Below, one piece after another: positions 45,076 through 55,989 of a DNA stretch of 64,000 bases. Position numbers and translations under genes: made by a program. The notes beneath the pieces were generated by a model. That model saw only the letters and a program-made list of their open reading frames with translations. It was not told where the DNA came from and made no database searches. Source of the DNA: Druceiella hillmani (taxonomy: Eukaryota > Arthropoda > Insecta > Lepidoptera > Hepialidae); NCBI GenBank assembly GCA_039881145.1, contig JAYKKI010000063.1:12617001-12681000 (forward strand), given 5' to 3'. Numbering within the stretch: the stretch's first letter is position 1; every line of letters begins with the position of its first letter.

Positions 45076-45960
45076 AGTATTTTTTTTGGTTTGAGGACAA
45101 CCAATGCGGGTCCGTCTGACTGTGTGGTTTCCGAACATTCGAAACCCAATGAGATTTCAGGTAAAGCATCTTTGATTAAATGAGTAATTGAACATGTTTT
45201 CTTACATAAAAAGATTTGTATTAAATAGGCTATATATAAATATATGTAAAAGCAAGTAATGTGTACCTACGTAGCGTCAATTTGAATTATATGCTACACT
45301 CATTACCTGTACATTCACACTAATTAAGTCAGTATACATATGTTTGGGTTTATTAGTTCCTGAAATTGTTAACATATCAATCATATTTTTTTGTTCACCG
45401 TACACCGTTATATCGCCACAGCAACTGTACGACTTTACAATAAAAAGACGCGAGTCGCGATGCTGGACGTCGGTAAAACAAAGCGAATATTCCGCGATTA
45501 ATTCTACGTTTACTCTAATTCAGCGTTTAGTAAAGCCATTAAATTAACTTAATTATATAATTTTGTGTTCTATAGTGTTTAGGTCGATCTGTTACGTGAT
45601 TATGTGTATTATTTTTTTGAGTTTATTTTTAAACATAACTGAACTTTTAGCATAATATAAAAACAGATACAGGACTGTCCGAAGTACAGAAAAGAGAGAC
45701 AATTTTAAAAATTAAAGAAGCAAAGTGAACGATATATTATTTAGATGAGATTTGAGTCAATTAACTTCATACGAAAAATATTATATGCCATCACACCTTC
45801 ATAAAAGGATGGTCAACTGGTTTCAAACTCCTTCAGAAAAAGCGAAACGTCTAATCGTACACATAGAATCGAAGGAAATTAATACCGATTACCACTCGGG
45901 TTATTCATTCTTGTGATGTGATTACATATTATGTGTTATACTATAGTGTATTTTTTCGCT

Positions 45961-46395
45961 GAAATATAATTTTATTTTGTTTTATTTAGATACTGATCTA
46001 TATTTTGAGTATTAAGTCCGTAGTGTTATGATTTTTGCACTGCGGTATATTTCTTGCTAGGAAATATTAGTGTATTCTGTATACTTTTATATAATAATAT
46101 ATTTTGTTTTAAGTTCATTATGATTTTCTTGACTGCACTGTATACTTCTGTAAAATACTAGTTTATTTCGTGTATGTTTAAACATAACATACTTTATACC
46201 TTTTGAAACAAATAATTTTAATGGCTAGTCAACTTACGTATACATTAGTTTTGAAACAAATTATTTTACGACGATACCTATAAAGTAACACATTATTATT
46301 TAATTTACTAGAGTATATACTAGATAGGTATATTGTAGTTAGTAAAAGTTAGTCAACCGTGTTTAAAGTTTTACTAGCAGCGTGACTATGAGATG
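45961..46395 (+). repeat. Repeat E, copy 1
   Basis: GATTTTTGCACTGCGGTATA, TTTTAAGTTCATTATGATTT, TCTGTAAAATACTAGTTTAT and TAGAGTATATACTAGATAGG match 59220-59600. The end (46290-46395) also matches 54300-54425. Confidence 0.75.
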
Positions 46396-47249
46396 GGTCA
46401 CGTTGGTGATAGTGAATTAAATGTTGTGTTTTGATGTACGAGGTGAATATGAGTAATGTGACGAATGAGGATATGAAATTGATGAAGAATATGAGAAAAT
46501 GTTACGAAAATAATAAATAAAATTTGATCAGTAAGTAATAACTGAATAGCTGATAATGGAAGAAAATATAATAAAATATTCCTCTGCTAAATCATTTTGT
46601 ATTTATTTGCATGGATTTACAATATCAAATAGCTAAGATGCTAAGGTAATAATTAAAGAATTTAACGTGACGAACGCGAAGAACTAAAATAAGTGTTAAT
46701 ATTTAATGAAACATACATTAACAAACAACTTGTTTAATTACATTTAAAATATATATTTAAAGTCACAAATTACGATTTTCTTTGTTAAATTTATGAACAT
46801 AATTTTTGTGAGCCCCAAATAATACAAATTACATAATATTTATTAACAAAGAAGGCCAATTAAAACAAAAGGAGGTTTATATTAAACATTAATAAAATTA
46901 GCGGTCGCACAAGAATGTGATTTGTTTCTGATGAGCGAATATAAATTTATCATTAAAAGCCGAGAAATTTACTTTCACCCATCATAAACAAATTACACTT
47001 CGGTGCGACGTCTATTAGGTGGTTGAGTAGTTGAATACGACGGGAATAATTCGCGGGAGAATTTCGATTTAATTTGGTTCTAGAGGGTAGTATAGCAACA
47101 AGGCAATGATTTCGTGAATGCAGGAAATTACCAGGTATTCAAAATGAAAGTTTACTAAATAATAAGAGGTATAGAATTTTTCCTTTTAATGGATTATTGA
47201 ATGTTGCCATAAAAATTACATCGGAGATAAATTCTAATGCGGTCAAAAT
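46396..47249. other. No gene seen
   Basis: AT-rich with a slightly GC-richer part near 46980-47100 (GTGCGACGTCTATTAGG, GGGAATAATTCGCGGGAG). No partner and no open frame of note. Confidence 0.45.
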
Positions 47250-49650
47250 TAATCACATTGTGGCGGTCAGAAAATACTGTTTTATTTCTAGTTCGTATCC
47301 GAATACCAATTGGGGAGATTTATGGTGGAGAATAATTTCAAAGTTATTTCCCTTTTGTTCAATATGTTAAACATTCTGACAGGCCATTTTACCTTTATTT
47401 TAGATTTACTGTATCAGTAATAATACACAGTTGATCCATTGTAAAAAAATATTCAGTTTTATTCTTCTCATTTACCAGTTTAATAGAAATAACCAGTAAA
47501 TATTTATACTATAAAGTTTGTATACAAATTCACCTTGACATTTCAAATTTCATCACAGAATTAAAAGATGTTTTTATTTTCAAATTAAGTAAAGATGAAA
47601 GGTGAAATTATGTACATAATTAAATGTAAATTCATGCAAAAGACATTCTGCTAGGGTCGGTTTTATTTCATACTAGGAACTTGATGCAACAGTACCACAA
47701 AATAATCATTTCTATGCTATTTATTACTACTATAGCTATTTTTGGGGTTTCGTACATAAATATGAATAAAGTGGTCAAGCGCTTGTCGGATCATGCATAA
47801 ATTTTTAAATTATAAATATTCATAAATTCATACTTTTAGATAGTCATTTCATAAATTATATTCATAAATTCTTATATAGTCGTCATAGGTTTGGCACCCG
47901 TAAATATTCATGGTAGATGAAGAACTGAAAAGAACGTTTAAGTTAGTAGTCTAAATGTTATGGATTTGAAAAGGCGACATCTTCTGTATTTTTTTAAAAG
48001 TAATATTGCAAAATACATATTGATAATTCGTATAGATATGTCTACACTATCAAACTTAGTTATCCAGTGGTTTTCATGTGCCTTATTTTTGTGTGCATAA
48101 GACTTTTTTTCATTTAGAAAATTAAGGATGTAATTAAATTCCGAAAATAGGCATTGATTAGTATTTTTAGGTCAAATTATTTCTTGCAATCTTTCAAAAC
48201 TAAAAAGATTACTCAAAATTATTTCAGTTGAAAGTATTCATCAATTTTTGGAATATTCCAGGTATTTATATTGTACTCTTTAAAAATGGGACGATGAGGG
48301 GTCGATTGTCAATAAATTTAAAGCTTAATCTTTTGTAAAAGTGGGATATGAATAAATTGTAAATGGAACCTAAACTTTATTTAAAATGTCCCTTTAATGA
48401 CACCAATTACAATAAAGCAAGTTATTGTTTCATCCCTACTTCTTAATAACGGGAGATATTTTGAAAAATAAAAAAGATCGTTATATTTTAAGTAGGATTT
48501 TTATCTGAAACATACAAATCTATCCATGTACATAAGTCTAAAACTGAGAATATTATGAGGTTATGGCAGACGAACACAGAAAACTGCAAAGCTTTGACAG
48601 TCGACATGTCAATAATATTAGGAATCCACTTTTGGTTTTGTTATTATACCCTAGAATCCCTCAAGTGTTCACCCTTTGGTTATAGTTTTTTTCTCAGAAA
48701 CCGTTTGATATACAAAGTTAAAATTTGAGTTAGTAAGGATCTTGTTGATATACATATTCAGTAATAAAAAGGTAAGGATCTATATCACTTGTCTCAGAAT
48801 TTTTAAAGCGCTAAGTTTTTTAGGAAAAAGTGACGAGTTTTCAAGCAACGGACGATTTTTAAGGATTCCAAAATTTTGATTTATAGAATTTGATTTAAGA
48901 TACCTTTAGAGATCTTGCTGAAAATATTCACAATAATACGTTTCTCTCCTCATCTTAGAAACTACTGTAATAAAAATTATGAATAAAACTGGTCATTAAA
49001 TTTCATCTGTAGTTTACCAGAACATTAAAACGATGATTCGAAATTTCATTATTTTTTCAAGATATTGACCACATTTTACGTCTGTGAAAGATATGAGGAC
49101 TAGTCAAACTGAAGCCAATCCTGTGCTGAAAGGGGGACGTGCCCCGCGCCGCCGATTCCCCGCGAAGATTACAAAATAATAGGAAAAAGGACAGGATATG
49201 GGATGCAATGAGAACAGATTTCAGCACAAGTAGTCAGTAAATTATATTATTTTGACGTGGAACATTTAATGGCGCGTTTGGATTGAAGCTAAAACGTTCT
49301 GATGGCACGTCGCGACGTAACATTTGGTTACCTTCGCGGCTGGTCGGCTCTTTCCGACTTAATTCGATGAGACATTAACGCTTCCTTCTATACTACACTA
49401 CACACACGCTAGTTTACGTGTGTGTTTCAGCATTGTTTCTTAGTTACTAAACTTGGAAATTTTTTCGTTTGTACCGGTGTATATAGCATTAAATTGTCTT
49501 AAAACGTTAAAAGCGTTTATTAATTTGAAATATGATTAATATTGATAGTGAAATTTAAATATAAAAAAATTAGATGTTTACATCTGCCAGGCGTCCCATA
49601 ATAGCTCACATTTTTTTACTATAATCATGTTTTATTAAAATTAATAATTT
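47250..49650 (-). repeat. Large inverted repeat, arm 1 (family F)
   Basis: Reverse complement of 55990-58500 over nearly its full length. Landmarks include GTTCGTATCCGAATACCAAT near 47293, GTCGGTTTTATTTCATACTA near 47657, GGATTTGAAAAGGCGACATC near 47964, AAATTTGAGTTAGTAAGGAT near 48720, and ACGCTAGTTTACGTGTGTGT at 49407. A GC-rich patch at 49130-49160 (ACGTGCCCCGCGCCGCCG) replaces a 180-base block of arm 2. The inner end reaches further than arm 2, matching 61650-61700 instead. No coding frame is shared by the arms. Confidence 0.85.
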
Positions 49651-49879
49651 CATAAAACCTCACACCACTCTAGAAAGAAAAATTAATTTAGCTCGTACTA
49701 TCGATTGTTCACAAGCAGACGGATAGTAGATAATAATGGTGCATACCCAAATTAAATTTAGTGTAACATATAATTTTTTAATCAAAATTGTTGACAGCAA
49801 CTCGGGGTTAAAAACTCATTAGCCAACACAATATTTAACATCAAACTTTAAATATTCCGCCTTAACCCACCTTCCTCTA

Positions 49880-50560
49880 CCTTCTGAAAACATATGTAAA
49901 CACAGCAAAGCAAAACCGGTGCACCGGGAATCATCTATCCAAACAAATTTGAGTGTGTGAATATTTTCCTACGTAACAAGTATCATCGAGTGGGGGAAAA
50001 AAAGGTAGAGAAAACTCCGACCCAAACGACCCACCTACAGGCATGCGGTAAGCTGAAAGACAAATAGGACGTAACACAGGAAAACATCTCGCTGATTTTC
50101 AGAGGAAAATTATGGGCTATATTTTTGAGCGACTTGGGAAAATGATATTGTGTACTCTTTAGCGGGAAAATAAAACGTTTAACAATAAGAAAAAAGCTGT
50201 TTAGAAGATGACAACTTGTTCTTTACTACATTTTTAAAAGCCACCATTTCACCAACCAAAGCAAGTAGTTTTTACATTAGCTAGTTTAGGGAGAAAATGT
50301 AATTCCCCTGGCAAAAAAACAAGTAATATTTTAAATTTAAAAACATTTTGTTTTACGTTTGTTCGTATATTTTAGAGTAGTTTATCATCTTGTAATCCCT
50401 ATGTTCGTAATTAACTTATATGAAATTAGTCGAAATCCTAGCGTATTTATTTTTGGGAATGTTTACTTTGTATGAGCCATATTATTCTGCACCTTTGAAA
50501 ATTTTATTTGGACAAATTAAATTTTTTATAACATCCTCCATTTTATAAAAACTGTCATAA
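49880..50560 (+). repeat. Family C core plus flank, copy 4
   Basis: As at 41530-42230, but the core lost a short stretch: the GAGAGCGGTAAGC segment between AAAACTCCGA and CCAAACGACC is missing. Confidence 0.75.
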
Positions 50561-50908
50561 ATATAAAATAAAGTTATAAAATAAATGAGCAGCGTATGTA
50601 GTTCAGACGTCTTACGCATTGAATTTTCGATTATATCCCCGAAATATTATTGTACGTCTGAATTTTCTATAATCAAAATGAAAGGTTGTAAATTTGTAAA
50701 TTTCACAATCCATGTTGGTGATACTGGTATTTTTGATATTATTTATAGTCACAGTTTATTAAGTTAATTTAGTAATTATATTATATCATTAAATGATATT
50801 CTGGGTGTAATACAATGAGTTTTATAAATAGCTGTTAACTGATTGAATGCATACATATGCCAACATATTTAAACGGTCAGATTGGTTTATCAATAAACAT
50901 TATTTTTT

Positions 50909-51246
50909 GAGTTCCTCTGTTGACACTATTATTAATTATTATTAACACTAAGATCTTTATTTCTCCCGTTTATTCCCCAAAGTATCTAATTTCCTTTTAT
51001 CTTGAGTTTTTTTCATCATTCTTTATCTGTTGCTGCAATGTTTATTTCATCATTCTTTATCTGTTTTTTTTTCATCATTCTTTATCTGTTGCTGCAATGT
51101 TTATTTTTTGAGTTCCTCTGTTGACACTATTATTAATTATTATTAACACTAAGATCTTTATTTCTCCCGTTTATTCCCCAAAGTATCTAATTTCCTTTTA
51201 TCTTGAGATTTTTTCATCATTCTTTATCTGTTGCTGCAATGTTTAT
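50909..51246 (+). repeat. 201-bp tandem duplication (1.7 copies)
   Basis: GAGTTCCTCTGTTGACACTA begins at 50909 and 51110. Units are nearly identical and each contains ACTAAGATCTTTATTTCTCC. Inside, TTTCATCATTCTTTATCTGT is itself repeated. The paralogous place near 42570 has a single copy, so this happened after the 4.5-kb duplication. Confidence 0.95.
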
Positions 51247-52719
51247 TCGTCACAAGGTTTTACTGGTATACCACTTTTTCCTTTAGGATCCTTTCAGAGT
51301 AGATTCACTTTTGCCGAGCACCGATTTTGAGACTCTGTTTTGTGTGCAATATATTTCCATTTATTCCTTTTGTGTGTGTGTAAAGGCGTATATGACTTCG
51401 ATTTTTCTCTAATTTCAGAAATCATTAATTTATCGTTCAGTTTTATGTGCTAACGTTAATGTTTCCCTGGTTCTCTGACAGGTGTGTATTTTGAAGATTA
51501 TCTCCCCATGTTATATCTGAAGTAGGAATAGCCGTAAGTTTTACAAAATTCATTTTAATCAAAAGTATAAACCGGCATTGAGCTGTTTGTGTCTGAGATG
51601 TTGTCATACAAGGAAACCTAGATTGTGGATAATAACTTAAATAAAGTAGGTATAATCCTCATCACGTAGTTTCATTTAGTTGTTAATAAAAATTAAGTCT
51701 TTATCCCTAATCATATTTTAATAACTGTTCAAAGTCCATTCGCTCGCAATTGCAAATTGTTTTCCAACAAATTCGAAGTCACTCTTTAACACATTTCATT
51801 TCACGATTGTGAAGTTATAATTACATTAATAGTTATTTCTTCCCACACATTTGCACTGAATGTCACTGGATAATTGAACGGGGCTGTTTTTTTGTATATG
51901 CCGCACGTCACATGTTTTATGTTCGCCATCACAGCTTCAAATTTGTTTGGAATTACTAATTTATCATCTCCACGTGTGTTTTTTTTATTTCTATGGGATA
52001 GTTGGAAAAAATTGTAAAGAAAATTATATTTTTCAATTTGTTTTTCATTAGATAATTTAGTTGCCAATTCTTAACTTCTCAAAATTTGGTCACTGACCAA
52101 AATATAACCTTCTATATTTCCAATCATCTGAAACGAAGCAAAACTATTATTTACGGTGTATAATAACATTTATAAACTTAATAAATAACTGTCTTCATGC
52201 ATACCTAAACTTTTCATGCACTAACCAAAACTTTTTGGATGCATGGAAAAAAATATATAGGTAACAACCTTAGAAAACGTCATATATCTATGAGTTTGTA
52301 CTTACAAAAAATCGAAATATCAAAGTAAACATTTAAGCATTTATAATACATAATTTTGTTGTTATTCTATTAGCATATATTAATGTTATTCTTCACAATG
52401 TAAATGTATGTAACTTTTTTTATCGTTTTATATGTAGCTCATTATATATAAAATATTTTATTTGAACTATGACATCTTATGTAATACTATTTTTGAGATA
52501 GATCTGATAACGAAATAGGTGGGAAATTTCTAAATTTGATAGTTTGCCTAATTGTTACATTTTTTATGAAATAAAAATTAAAGAACGAAATTATTTACAC
52601 AGAAGCAGATCTTTTTAATGATATCCCATATGCCCCCTCAGAAAAAAGCAACATCCATTCCCCCCGCTTCCACTTGACATGTTTGAAATCCCCCTCAAAT
52701 TGTCATTTTAAATACAATT

Positions 52720-52870
52720 CCTAGTTTTGGACCAAGGAACACATCGGATATAACTTTCAGGCCAATATCTTATTTCGCCTAAAAATTAGAAATCTCTTAC
52801 TGACAACGAGATAGACGGATAGACAAAAAGACACACAGCGTCACCACAATGATAAGGCTCCTTTCGGTGC
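52720..52870 (-). repeat. Lepidoptera-type interspersed repeat, antisense copy (duplicate)
   Basis: ATAGACAAAAAGACACACAG and GTCACCACAATGATAAGGCT parallel 44380-44520. Confidence 0.45.
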
Positions 52871-53069
52871 TGTAGATAGCCATTTCAAACATAGATTTCT
52901 GACAGTTAATCTTTTAACGTTAATTGAACCAACTTTTATATTAAACTCGCTTAATAGTTTTATAATAATTTACAGAAATCAATCAACCACAGTTCTTATA
53001 TTAATGTCTGTATAAATTACCTCGAAAATTCTAGCATAAAATCAATATGCCATTAATTTCATTATCACT

Positions 53070-53275
53070 TAAGTTTTATTCATAACTAAATGAAACTACG
53101 TGATAAAGTATTCTATCCACTTCATTTAAATGATTAACCACGACATAGGTTTCGTCGTATGACAACATCTTCAGGTGGATCTCTTCAAATTGCCCACCCA
53201 AAGATGTTGTTATACAGCGAAACCTAGGTCTTGGTTAATAATTTAAATAAAGTAGATGTAATACTATAAAAATTA
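53070..53275. mobile_element. Family D foldback element, copy with ~65-bp arms
   Basis: Left arm 53107-53171 and right arm 53201-53265 are reverse complements; they meet at ACAACATCTT / AAGATGTTGT and share GACNTAGGTTTCG. The loop of 29 bases is itself a weak hairpin (AGGTGG / CCACCC). Outside the left arm are ATAACTAAATGAAACTACGT and its relatives. No coding capacity. Confidence 0.75.
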
Positions 53276-54343
53276 TTTTTTTTTGTTTTGAGGACAACCA
53301 ATCCGGGTTCGTTTAATCATCTGTCTGTTTGTGGTTTCCGCAGACTCAAAGCCTAATGAGCGAATATCAATATCGTTTTTAGTTTAAGCGCATCATTTGC
53401 GCAGGTTTTTAGTCCACGTTACACGTAACCAATTTAGAAATGTATCTTTGTTTAAATTAGTAATTGGACATGTTTTCTTACATAAAAATATTTGTATTAA
53501 AAAGGTATAAATATATGTAGAGCTAAATAATGTGTACCTACGTAGTATAAAAGGTTAAATATATTTAGAACTCAATACTACTATGTGGTATAAAAGTGAA
53601 ATATATGTAAAACTAAATAATATGTACCTACGTAGTAACGATTTTAATTATATGCTACACTCATTACCTGTATATTTACATAGATGTCACACTAATTAGG
53701 TCAGTATGCACATGTTTATGTTTAGTAGTTTCTGAGATTTTTAACATATCAGTCGTATTTTTTAGTTGACCGTACACTGTTACATCGCCACAGCATCACC
53801 ATTGCGTCGTCACAGCAACTGTGCTACTTTGCAATAATATAAGTCGGTAAAGGGAGCGAATATTCCGCGATTAATTCTAAGTTTAATTTCAAATATTAGC
53901 TTACTGCATTTTAAGCGTCTCAATTATAATTGTGTGTATTATTTTTTTAAATTTATTTTTATTCGTTATAAACATGGCTGGGCTTTTTTCAGCGCAATAT
54001 ACAGACAGATACAGGACTGTTCGAAGTACAGAAAAGACAGACAATTTTAAAAATTAAAGGAACGAAGCTAGCGATATATTATTTAGATGAAACTTGAGGT
54101 AATTACCTTCATACAAAAAATAGTGCATGCTATGATACCATCATAAAAGGGATGGTCAACTGGTTTCAAACGCCTTTAGGAACAAGAAAACGTCTAATAT
54201 GTACCATTCGACCATCGAGCCGAAGGAAATTAAAATCGATACCACTCGGACTATTCATTCTTGTGATGTGTTACGAAATTACTAGTTTATTACTATTACT
54301 AGCATACCTATGTTATATGGTTAATATACTAGAGTATATACCA

Positions 54344-54374
<31 letters not shown>
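54344..54374. repeat. (TA)n microsatellite
   Basis: Short TA tract inside the E-like end of duplication copy 2, replacing the TAGATAGGTATATTGTAG of copy 1. Confidence 0.95.
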
Positions 54375-54589
54375 TACAGTTGGTAAAAGTTAGCCAAGAG
54401 TGTTTTAACTTTACTAGTAGCGATTTGTCTACCAACAACTTTTTAATTACGGCAGAGATTGGCAGTCTCAAACCTGGAAAGATTTTCTTATATTCATTTG
54501 AATGTCTCTTGAATATAAAATATGACTTATATAATAATAAAAAATGTATATTTTTTATTCATAAATATCAAATGAAGAAATTTTAAACT

Positions 54590-55989
54590 ACTAATGTGAA
54601 CTGTCAAATTGGTTTGTTTGCAAACAATTTCTTTTCAAATGTAATGGAGCTGTATATATATAGAAGTTTGAAAAAATCAGAATGCATAGTATGTGGACCT
54701 ATCAAATTATTTACAAATATTAATATTATTATTCACCAAGTAATTATATTACTCACAAATCAAACACACATAAAAATATCGTGAATTGTTGTGAAACTAT
54801 ACGTATAGATTCACAACAATGGTATAAACTATAAGTAAGTGTATAAAAGCCTTATTGCTTTAATGATTTTAGATTTAATATTTTCCGAGTTATTTTAACC
54901 TATATTTTTAAACGTATTTTTTGGAGTTATGCCACTTAAAATTTCGAGAGAAATATTTTTCGGCCTTGATAAATGATACATTTTTCCTTAATTACATACT
55001 AAATAACTAACTTGTGAAAATAAACTCTTAAATACGACCAAAACTCGCAATAAGAGGGCTTCTTAGTTATGACAATATCTGCTGCTGTCACAGTCCTAGA
55101 ATTTTCCTTACATAAACTTAAAATCCAAGACATATTCTTAAGTGCTAAGCTTTCTGAGTCCCTCCACAAAAGAAAAGGAGAACGGCATTTTACCGAGGTC
55201 ACACAGTGCTAATTCACCAACAAAACCTAAAAAATACGAACATAAAAAAGTTAAAAGTTGAACGTCTGATTATACTTTCACCATGCCGAAATAATATAAA
55301 ATGCGCCAGGAGATGAAAAATATGCTGAATCGTTTGCATACACATGTAGTAAAACGAGCAGCAGTGGAGAGGATATAGTGAAAGCAGAAAACGATGGCCC
55401 GGATAACTCTTGAATTTCACTTGAACAAGAATTGAAAATTCAATTGAAACGTGAAAAAGAAAACTTCATGAAATAAAAAAACGAGAATTAAGAAGGATTA
55501 TGTTAAGATATTAAAAAAGGAAATTACTGTTTATGAACGAGGGGGAATCAGAGGTGAAAACCTAACTTTAATTTATAATTATTTGATGACCCTTAGGTAT
55601 GACAATATCTTCAATTTATTTGAAATCTTAAGCTTCAATAGTTAAGAGTACATAATATTTCTATGAAACTATCTACAAATATTAGTATTACTTGTTAACG
55701 TATAAATGTATTACCAAGTACGGTATTAATCACACTTAGGGGAATCCCATGTGAGACGTGATTCGACACGATTCGCTCGCCCCCTTAGTCTCTTAAACTG
55801 ACGCGATTTCTTGCAGACCATAAACCTTGGTTCCTCGTCTTTCGATCTAGAAGAAGTTTTTTTTTATTATTAGCGATTGCAAAAGAAAAATCTCAAAATT
55901 CAAAGTAAGTGTTTGCCTGTTCATTTTATAAAATACAAACTTATTCAGATTCTTCGAACACATACCTACGAGGATATTTTCATGAACAT
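54590..55989 (+). repeat. Family F, outer part, copy 2
   Basis: Parallel to 59860-61640: ACTACTAATGTGAA, TATCAAATTATTTACAAATA, TTTCCGAGTTATTTTAAC, AATACGACCAAAACTCGCA, GCGCCAGGAGATGAAAA, GAAAACGATGNCCCGGATAA and GACGTGATTCGACACGATTC. Minus-strand frames at 54999-55420 are broken in the other copy and not considered genes. Confidence 0.8.

Larger units (their letters stand above)
41479..45960 (+). repeat. 4.5-kb direct duplication, copy 1
   Basis: From TTTAACATCAAACTTTAAAT at 41479 this runs in parallel with 49834-54290 through the C core, TATCGTTCAGTTTTA, AGGTGTGTATTTTNAAG, the TTTTTTTGTATATGCCGCAC block, CCCCCTCAAATTGTCATTT, the family D repeats, GTACACCGTTATATCGCCAC and GGATGGTCAACTGGTTTCAA. 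The left border lies inside the 3' end of the pogo element. Similarity is high in places. No gene is supported: the frame at 54152 in copy 2 is broken here. Confidence 0.8.
49834..54430 (+). repeat. 4.5-kb direct duplication, copy 2
   Basis: Starts with the last 44 bases of the pogo 3' region up to its TIR (TTTAACATCAAACTTTAAAT ... CTTAACCCACCTTCCTC), without the rest of the transposon, and continues parallel to 41479-45960. It has its own 201-bp tandem duplication (50909-51246), lacks the 200-base block at 43331-43532 and the TA tract at 44610, and ends with part of repeat E (54300-54425). The 144-codon frame at 54152-54586 has no recognisable domain and is broken in copy 1. Confidence 0.8.

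Noticed and set aside
54152..54586. 144-codon plus-strand frame
   Set aside because: It runs through a TA microsatellite, has no recognisable domain, and is broken by stops and indels in the duplicate near 45812-45960.
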